The notes under the pieces: model-generated
The model's database searches: none
Seen by the model: only the letters and a program-made list of their open reading frames with translations
Told to the model about the DNA's origin: nothing
From: Bacteroidales bacterium UBA4345
GTDB taxonomy: Bacteria; Bacteroidota; Bacteroidia; Bacteroidales; Paludibacteraceae
Direction: 5' to 3'
DNA length: 9,512 bases
NCBI GenBank assembly: GCA_002396385.1
Contig: DGTD01000112.1
Span: forward strand, 1-9,512
Program-made: the position numbers and the translations under genes
Shown: one piece after another, positions 4,415-9,512 of the stretch
Numbering within the stretch: the stretch's first letter is position 1
Layout: every line of letters starts with the position of its first letter

Positions 4415-6265
4415 CTACTCGACAGTGACGGACTTCGCCAAATTACGTGGCTGGTCAACGTCAAGTCCCTTGGCTACGGCCACATGGTAGCTGAGGAGTT
4501 GGAGCGGAATGACAGAGAGGAGCGGAGCCAGTGTCATGAGGGTAGGCGGCACCTCGATGTAGTTGTCGACCAGGTGCTTCACCTGCTCGTCGCCCTCGGT
4601 CACCACAGCAGTGATACGACCCTTGCGGGAGATGACCTCCTGCATATTGCTGAGGATCTTCTCGTACAGCTGGTGGTGGGTAGCCAGAAAGACTACCGGC
4701 ATTTCGCTGTCGATAAGCGCGATAGGGCCGTGCTTCATTTCGGCTGCCGGATATCCCTCAGCGTGGATATAAGATATTTCCTTTAACTTCAACGCCCCTT
4801 CCAGCGCAACAGGATAGTTGAATCCGCGACCCAGGTACAAGAAGTTGTGCGCATAGGTGAAATAAGAGGCGATAGACTCAATCTTGGCGTTCTGTTGCAG
4901 TGTTTTTTGAATCTTGTCTGGTATGATCTCCAGTTCGGCGATGGTATCTTCATACTCGCTCTGCGAGATGGTCCCCTTCAGGTGTCCGAGTGCCAAAGCG
5001 AACATGACCAAAACCGTCACCTGACCGGTAAACGCCTTGGTAGAGGCGACGCCAATCTCCGGACCGACATGGATGTAGGTGCCGGCATGCGACGCACGGG
5101 CAATGCTACTGCCCACAGCGTTGACAATGCCATAGACAAAGGCCCCCTTCTCCTTCGCCATCTCGATAGCGGCCATTGTGTCGGCCGTCTCGCCCGACTG
5201 GCTGATAGCCATAACCACATCGGTAGGCTCGATAACGGTATCGCTGTAACGGTATTCGCTGGCATAAGCCACCTCAACCGGAATTTTGCAGAACTTCTCA
5301 ATAAGCTGCTTGCCTATAAGTCCGGCATGCCACGAAGTGCCACAGCTGACAATCACAATGCGGCGTGCACGGAGCAACACATCGCGGTGCTCCTCGACAG
5401 CCGAGAGGGTCACCCGTTTTTCATCGGCAATGAGTCGGCCACGCATACAGTCGCGAAGGACCTGCGGCTGGTCGAAAATCTCTTTCAGCATAAAGTGCGG
5501 ATATCCACCCTTGGAGAGCATGCTGAGGTCGAGGTCGACCTGCTGCACGTTGGCTTCCATTTCCTTGCCCTGCAGGCTGAGCAGGCGCAGGGCACTACCC
5601 CGCTGGCAGACGGCAATCTGCTCGTCGTCGATGTACACCATATCTTTTGTGTACTGGGCGATAGGGCTGGCATCGGAAGCGACAAAGAACTCGCTGTTGT
5701 CGGGCACCACACCAATAACCATAGGAGACGACTTGCGGGCACAAACCAAGATGTCGGGTTGCTCACGGTCGATGACACAGATGGCATAGGCACCGATGAC
5801 CTGGTTCAGCGCCAGTCGAACGGCATTGACGATGTCGGTACCGGTCTTTTCGAGGGTGTAGGCCACCAACTGGACCAACACTTCGGTATCGGTCTCACTC
5901 TGGAACTCATAGCCTTTCTGTATAAGCTGTTCCCTCAGGGTGGCGTAGTTCTCGATGATGCCGTTATGCACCAGGGTTACACGTCCGGTACCACAGCAGT
6001 GCGGATGGGCGTTGATGGTGCTAGGTGCGCCATGGGTGGCCCAACGGGTGTGGGCAATGCCCATGGTTCCGCTGATGTCTTTGTCTTGTGCCACGGCGTC
6101 GAGGTCGGCCACTTTGCCTTTGGCTTTGTAGATGTTAAGCTGGCCTGAGGCCGAATAAAGCGCACAGCCGGCACTGTCGTAACCACGGTATTCAAGTTTA
6201 CGAAGACCGTTTATCAGAATTGGGTAAGCTTCTTGCTTACCGATATATCCTACTATACCACACAT
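4415..6265 (-). CDS. glmS: Glutamine--fructose-6-phosphate aminotransferase (isomerizing)
   Basis: Complete 616-aa GlmS, which makes glucosamine-6-phosphate from fructose-6-phosphate and glutamine, the first committed step towards UDP-GlcNAc for peptidoglycan, lipid A and glycans. The mature N-terminus would begin at Cys2 (MCGIVGYIG), the Ntn nucleophile of the glutaminase domain. That domain also shows HTRWATHG (72-79), HNGIIENY (100-107) and SETDTE (123-128). Two SIS sugar-phosphate domains follow, with CGTSWHA (308-314), SQSGET (355-360), EGALKLKEISY (489-499) and EGYPAAEMKHGP (503-514). The C-terminal tail DQPRNLAKSVTVE is canonical, including the catalytic-lysine region. Length is close to the 609 aa of the E. 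coli enzyme. No glmS ribozyme is seen in the 104-bp upstream gap, which instead holds an A-type repeat. An A-type hairpin begins 10 bp after the stop. G+C is visibly higher than in the small neighbouring genes. Confidence 0.98.
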   Translation of the reverse strand: MCGIVGYIGKQEAYPILINGLRKLEYRGYDSAGCALYSASGQLNIYKAKGKVADLDAVAQDKDISGTMGIAHTRWATHGAPSTINAHPHCCGTGRVTLVHNGIIENYATLREQLIQKGYEFQSETDTEVLVQLVAYTLEKTGTDIVNAVRLALNQVIGAYAICVIDREQPDILVCARKSSPMVIGVVPDNSEFFVASDASPIAQYTKDMVYIDDEQIAVCQRGSALRLLSLQGKEMEANVQQVDLDLSMLSKGGYPHFMLKEIFDQPQVLRDCMRGRLIADEKRVTLSAVEEHRDVLLRARRIVIVSCGTSWHAGLIGKQLIEKFCKIPVEVAYASEYRYSDTVIEPTDVVMAISQSGETADTMAAIEMAKEKGAFVYGIVNAVGSSIARASHAGTYIHVGPEIGVASTKAFTGQVTVLVMFALALGHLKGTISQSEYEDTIAELEIIPDKIQKTLQQNAKIESIASYFTYAHNFLYLGRGFNYPVALEGALKLKEISYIHAEGYPAAEMKHGPIALIDSEMPVVFLATHHQLYEKILSNMQEVISRKGRITAVVTEGDEQVKHLVDNYIEVPPTLMTLAPLLSVIPLQLLSYHVAVAKGLDVDQPRNLAKSVTVE

Positions 6266-6298
6266 AATCGCAATTAAATTAATAGATTTATTTTATTA

Positions 6299-6365
6299 AA
6301 TAAAACATTAAAAACTTATAAAACATAGTTGCCAACAAAGTTGGCATTCTCTACTGCTTTTTTTT
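6299..6365. repeat. A-type element, copy 8, between GxxExxY gene and glmS
   Basis: Left arm aataaaacattaaaaac and one more AAAAC step; apex gccaac-aaa-gttggc (6331-6345). The right arm has decayed to ctactgcttttttttaat, still recognisable against ttttactggttttattt. It starts within 5 bp of the GxxExxY stop and lies in the glmS leader, so it may both end the former transcript and carry glmS promoter elements. Confidence 0.65.
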
Positions 6366-6369
6366 AATA

Positions 6370-6819
6370 TTAACGAACAAACGTACCAATCACCTTTATT
6401 AAAGGTTTACCTTCTCTTGTAAGAACTTCCCGCTTCTCAGCATCATATAAATATGTTTCAATTTGAGCATATTTTGGTAAAAAATTAACCAAAATTCCGA
6501 CTTTAGGTTTATATAATCTCATATAATTATAGAGTTGAGACCGGTGTACTCCACTAAGTTCTTCAACAGATTTAAGTTCAATTATTATATCTTGCTTGCA
6601 TAGGAAATCTAGTCTATAAGTAGTTGTCATTTCTTTATTATGGTATATAGGATGAAATACTAACTCTTTTTTGTACTCAATTCCTTGTTCTTCAAGTTGT
6701 AAAGAAAGTCCTTCCTGATAAACGTTCTCGTTTAGACCAGGTCCTAGTTCTTTATGAACTTCATACAAAGCACCAAGAACATCCCACACATGCTTTTTTA
6801 AGGCTTCAACGTCCACCAT
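6370..6819 (-). CDS. GxxExxY family protein (PD-(D/E)xK-like)
   Basis: A 149-aa member of the GxxExxY family, named for the motif seen here as GLNENVY (28-34) in the longer stretch ELGPGLNENVYQEGL. The middle has a PD-(D/E)xK nuclease-like core: YRLDFL (68-73, Asp71), IIIELKSVEEL (78-88, Glu81-x-Lys83), then HRSQLYNYMRL (92-102, Gln95) and VGILVNF (107-113). Length is normal for the family; the biological role is not established. The ATG at 6817-6819 is preceded by an A-rich leader. The gene stands alone between the capD-like gene and glmS, with A-type hairpins on both sides (6843-6920 and 6299-6365). It is much richer in A+T than those neighbours, which suggests a later arrival. Family call is firm; nuclease activity is inferred from the fold. 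Confidence 0.93.
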   Translation of the reverse strand: MVDVEALKKHVWDVLGALYEVHKELGPGLNENVYQEGLSLQLEEQGIEYKKELVFHPIYHNKEMTTTYRLDFLCKQDIIIELKSVEELSGVHRSQLYNYMRLYKPKVGILVNFLPKYAQIETYLYDAEKREVLTREGKPLIKVIGTFVR

Positions 6820-6842
6820 TGAATTTGCTGTTTTCTTTTTTT

Positions 6843-6920
6843 AATAAAACTGATAAAACATTGAAAACTTGTTTGCCAACTTTGTTGGCTCTTTGTTTTA
6901 AATGTTTTATGTGTTTTATT
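6843..6920. terminator. A-type hairpin, copy 9, downstream of capD-like gene
   Basis: aataaaac (6843-6850) pairs with gttttatt (6913-6920). The inner steps ataaaac and aaaac pair with gttttat and gtttt at 9-nt spacing. The apex is gccaac-ttt-gttggc (6875-6889), the reverse complement of the copy-8 apex. It lies between the capD-like gene and the GxxExxY gene, 87 bp after the capD stop. Likely terminator or mRNA 3' stabiliser; inferred. Confidence 0.65.
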
Positions 6921-6974
6921 TCCAACTAACACCTACAAATGTAGCCACATCTAGGGGGTTGGATGCTTCTTGTG

Positions 6975-6992
6975 AAATCTGTTTTATCTGTG
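6975..6992 (-). repeat. B-type fragment in opposite orientation
   Basis: aaatctgttttatctgtg read on the minus strand is cacagataaaacagattt, the B-element opening. It lies 15 bp after the capD-like stop, and is the only B fragment I see in this orientation. Confidence 0.5.
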
Positions 6993-7007
6993 GTCTATTT
7001 TCTTTAC

Positions 7008-8909
7008 CTAATCGAGGATTTGGTATTTGGACGATTGGGATTTGTATTCGGGAACAATTTCCTTCATGATGCGCACGATTTCCATGTCGTTGAAGGAGTA
7101 GGAGGCTTGGAGGAGACGCTCTTCGTTGGCACATGCCGTAGCGTAATCGTATTCGCGGACCGTTGCCACCATGATTTTCGGATGCACCGTCGGTTTGGTG
7201 TTTTCCTTCGCGCTGAGGAGTTCCTCGTACAGTTTCTCACCATCACGAAGACCGGTAAACTTGATTTCCACATTCTTCGCCCCCGACAAGTTAATCATCC
7301 GGCGAGCCAAATCGACAATCTTGACCGGCTGGCCCATGTCGAAGACAAAAATCTCGCCACCCTTGCCCATCGTACCCGCCTCAAGCACCAGTTTGCAGGC
7401 TTCGGGAATGAGCATGAAATAACGGATAATGTCGGGATGGGTAACAGTGACAGGACCGCCCTTGGCAATCTGGTCTTTAAAGATAGGGATGACCGAACCG
7501 TTCGATCCCAACACATTACCAAAGCGGGTGGTGACAAACTGGGTAACACCCTGCACCTTCCCCTCGACAATAGCCTTGTTGAGCGACTGGCAGTAAATTT
7601 CACAGATACGCTTGCTACAGCCCATCACGTTGGTCGGATTGACCGCCTTGTCGGTAGATATCATCACAAACTTGCGGGTGCCGTACTTCACAGCCAGATC
7701 GGCAATGATGCGGGTGCCGGCAATGTTGTTCTGCACCGCCATGCCCGGGTTGTCCTCCATCATCGGCACATGCTTGTAGGCGGCAGCATGGAACACGTAT
7801 TCGGGCTGGTGCTGGCGGAAGATGACCTCCATGTGCTCCTTATTGGCAATAGAGCTGACAATGGTTTCGCACTTGATGTCGGGGAAACGGCGGGCCATAA
7901 GCAGGCGGACATCGTGCATAGGCGTTTCGGCCTGGTCAATCAAAACCATTTCAGAGGGTTTGAAAGCAGCCACCTGACGGACCATCTCAGAGCCGATGGA
8001 CCCCGCCGCACCGGTAATAAGAATCTTACGACCGGCCAGCAGTTCGCCAATAGCCTGCATATCGACCTCAATCTTGTCGCGCGGCAGTAAGTCTTCAATC
8101 TGCACCTCGTGCAACGAGTGCGGCGTAAGGCTGGACTTGCCGTCCCACTCTTCAGCAGCCGGCATCATCATAATCTTGATGTTGGCAGCCAGCAGGTCTT
8201 CCACAAACTGCGGATTGGCCCTGAACCTCTCGCTCTTGAGCGGCGAGACAAGGATGACCCGCACCCCCAGCGCCACCAGTTCGTCCACGATGCCCCGCTC
8301 GTTCAGCAGCACCTTCTTACCCAGCAGGTAAGAGCCCGCCATATCCTCAGCATCGCTGATGAAGACCCGCAAGCGGTATTGCTTGACCTGCTGCGAGAAC
8401 AGACTCTGCGCCAGACTGATACCACCAGCCCGCGCGCCATAGATGGCAACAGGCAGGGCCGAGTCGATAACCAGTGTGTCGAACATACGCTTGACCGCTA
8501 CACGCTCTGCCCACAGCAACAATATGGACAGCACCAGCATGGTGCACAACGCCTTCAAACCCGGGAAGTAGAGGTCGGCACACAGGCCACGACCGAAATG
8601 GCAGACTACCCCCGACACAACCGTACCAGTCAGTACGGCAACGGCCACACGCTGCAAGTCGATAAACGACGAGTAGCGGATGATGCCCCGGTAGGTATGC
8701 AGCAGCACAAACGCCAACAAATAGAAAACCGTGCAGCAGAGCAGTCCCCACGTCATCGGCCAGAAATGGTGGGCGAAGCGGTCACCCCCTATTTCGAGGT
8801 AATGGCCCACATAGCCGGAAAACATGACCAAGGCACAATCGATAACGAGGATGTACCAGTACCGCAGGGCCTTTTTAGAAAAGTACCAATGTAAGAAATC
8901 GTGAAACAA
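7008..8909 (-). CDS. CapD/FlaA1-type membrane nucleotide-sugar dehydratase/epimerase
   Basis: Complete 633-aa polysaccharide-biosynthesis protein of the large inverting UDP-GlcNAc 4,6-dehydratase group (PglF, WbpM, CapD-like). The N-terminus carries four predicted membrane helices (about 18-38, 52-72, 88-106, 114-134), followed by a CoA-binding-like Rossmann domain (about 150-260) and a cytosolic extended-SDR catalytic domain. The NAD(P) loop is ILITGAAGSIGSE (296-308). Other landmarks are HAAAYKHVP (374-382), ISTDKAVNP (417-425), VMGCSKR (428-434), RFGNVLGSNGSV (462-473) and HPDIIRYFM (491-499). In MGCSK a methionine replaces the usual Tyr of YxxxK, as is known for this group. The likely product is a 4-keto-6-deoxy sugar nucleotide for capsule or O-antigen; the exact substrate cannot be read from sequence. 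No ATG is available: the start appears to be TTG at 8907-8909, with an in-frame stop two codons upstream and MFHDFLHWYFSKKA matching the family N-terminus. It lies 49 bp downstream of ugd. Confidence 0.95.
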   Translation of the reverse strand: MFHDFLHWYFSKKALRYWYILVIDCALVMFSGYVGHYLEIGGDRFAHHFWPMTWGLLCCTVFYLLAFVLLHTYRGIIRYSSFIDLQRVAVAVLTGTVVSGVVCHFGRGLCADLYFPGLKALCTMLVLSILLLWAERVAVKRMFDTLVIDSALPVAIYGARAGGISLAQSLFSQQVKQYRLRVFISDAEDMAGSYLLGKKVLLNERGIVDELVALGVRVILVSPLKSERFRANPQFVEDLLAANIKIMMMPAAEEWDGKSSLTPHSLHEVQIEDLLPRDKIEVDMQAIGELLAGRKILITGAAGSIGSEMVRQVAAFKPSEMVLIDQAETPMHDVRLLMARRFPDIKCETIVSSIANKEHMEVIFRQHQPEYVFHAAAYKHVPMMEDNPGMAVQNNIAGTRIIADLAVKYGTRKFVMISTDKAVNPTNVMGCSKRICEIYCQSLNKAIVEGKVQGVTQFVTTRFGNVLGSNGSVIPIFKDQIAKGGPVTVTHPDIIRYFMLIPEACKLVLEAGTMGKGGEIFVFDMGQPVKIVDLARRMINLSGAKNVEIKFTGLRDGEKLYEELLSAKENTKPTVHPKIMVATVREYDYATACANEERLLQASYSFNDMEIVRIMKEIVPEYKSQSSKYQILD

Positions 8910-8958
8910 AATTTATCCAGATAAGGGTTAGTAAATGAATGGGCCAGAAGCCCGCATC

Positions 8959-9512
8959 CTAGTCTTTACAGAAAAGGTCACGCGTGTAGACCTTGTCGCG
9001 GACATCGTCGAGGCAGGCATCGTAGCGGTTGGCCACGATAGAGTTACACAGCGCCTTGAAGCGCGCGAGGTCGTTGACCACCACGCTGCCGAAGAAGGTG
9101 GAGCCGTCGGCGAGTGTAGGTTCGTAGATGACGACGTTAACGCCTTTCGCCTTGATGCGCTTCATAACGCCCTGGATGCTCGACTGACGGAAATTGTCGC
9201 TGTTCGACTTCATGGTCAGGCGGTAAACCCCCACGGTGATGTTCTGGGCCGTGGCGTCGGTAAAGCCCGCCTTGCGGAGCACCTGATCAGCAATAAAGTC
9301 CTTACGGGTGCGGTTGCTCTCGACAATGGCCGTCATCATATTCTGCGGAACATCCTCGTAGTTAGCAAGCAGCTGCTTGGTGTCTTTAGGCAGGCAGTAG
9401 CCGCCATAGCCGAAAGACGGATTGTTATAGTGCAGCCCGATGCGCGGGTCGAGACCGATGCCCTGAATGATGGCCTGGGCATCGAGCCCCTTCACCTCGG
9501 CATAGGTGTCGA
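8959..9512 (-). CDS. ugd: UDP-glucose 6-dehydrogenase, C-terminal part (5' end beyond window)
   Basis: The reading frame runs off the right edge; codons upstream of position 9495 read DTYAE, so the GTG there is an internal valine and not a start. The visible ~184 residues hold the catalytic cysteine motif [15 protein letters not shown], preceded by [12 protein letters not shown], then [15 protein letters not shown], and the C-terminal UDP-binding domain ([25 protein letters not shown]) ending in [10 protein letters not shown]. The enzyme oxidises UDP-glucose twice, via Cys, to UDP-glucuronate using NAD, feeding acidic surface polysaccharides. The short C-terminal domain fits the bacterial Ugd type of about 390 aa. 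TAG stop at 8959-8961. The next gene begins 49 bp later with no repeat between them, suggesting one operon. UDP-ManNAc dehydrogenases are related, but the motif wording favours Ugd. Confidence 0.93.
   Translation of the reverse strand, partial: DTYAEVKGLDAQAIIQGIGLDPRIGLHYNNPSFGYGGYCLPKDTKQLLANYEDVPQNMMTAIVESNRTRKDFIADQVLRKAGFTDATAQNITVGVYRLTMKSNSDNFRQSSIQGVMKRIKAKGVNVVIYEPTLADGSTFFGSVVVNDLARFKALCNSIVANRYDACLDDVRDKVYTRDLFCKD

Noticed and set aside
4847..6148. 433-codon open frame on the plus strand opposite glmS
   Set aside because: Antisense shadow of a high-G+C conserved gene; the peptide is rich in His, Gly and Asp with no domain, and glmS itself is unmistakable.
6266..6369. glmS ribozyme or riboswitch upstream of glmS
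   Set aside because: The gap is only 104 bp, A/T-rich and filled by an A-type repeat; no ribozyme core is recognisable.
6963..8090. 375-codon open frame on the plus strand opposite the capD-like gene, plus the 261-codon frame at 8109-8894
   Set aside because: Shadows of the 633-aa gene; no recognisable motifs and no leader.
9495..9495. GTG at 9493-9495 as the start of a 178-aa protein
   Set aside because: The frame stays open to the window edge and the upstream codons fit Ugd (DTYAEV), so this is an internal valine.

Overview
The window looks like chromosomal DNA of a Bacteroidales bacterium, most like Prevotella or Bacteroides. This is inferred from protein style (the GlmS, CapD-like and Ugd versions), A-rich leaders without clear Shine-Dalgarno sequences, and long intergenic stretches of gattNNactgatt-type repeats. 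No database search was possible. Every convincing gene lies on the minus strand, so the window reads right to left.

Right third (about 6.9-9.5 kb): the C-terminal part of UDP-glucose 6-dehydrogenase, then 49 bp later a membrane-anchored CapD/FlaA1-type nucleotide-sugar dehydratase/epimerase. Both belong to surface-polysaccharide sugar synthesis. A small GxxExxY-family protein follows as an island, bracketed by two hairpin repeats. Then comes glmS (4.4-6.3 kb), which makes glucosamine-6-phosphate, the entry point to UDP-GlcNAc. ugd, the capD-like gene and glmS all supply nucleotide-sugar metabolism and are visibly richer in G+C than the small genes.

Left half (0-4.4 kb): an accessory region of small modules separated by repeats. 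It holds an overlapping two-gene module of an ABC/AAA-type ATPase plus a 153-aa protein with a PD-(D/E)xK-like core, a possible defence module of no type I recognise. It also holds two copies of a 'small protein + GNAT acetyltransferase' module that resembles GNAT-type toxin-antitoxin pairs. One copy is intact. The other keeps its small gene (1561-1740) but has an acetyltransferase cut short after 84 codons.

The most striking feature is the intergenic repeat system. A-type elements are about 75-bp imperfect palindromes whose arms carry AAAAC (left) and GTTTT (right) three times at 9-nt steps. B-type elements are 60-70 bp, with CACAGA...TCTGTG ends and a short apical hairpin. A-type sequence lies downstream of almost every transcription unit and never between overlapping or closely spaced gene pairs. 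Almost all apices read C-TNC-G on the plus strand, which is C-GNA-G on the gene strand, the class of very stable single-stranded DNA mini-hairpins. Two A elements have differing arms that still pair, which points to a conserved structure.
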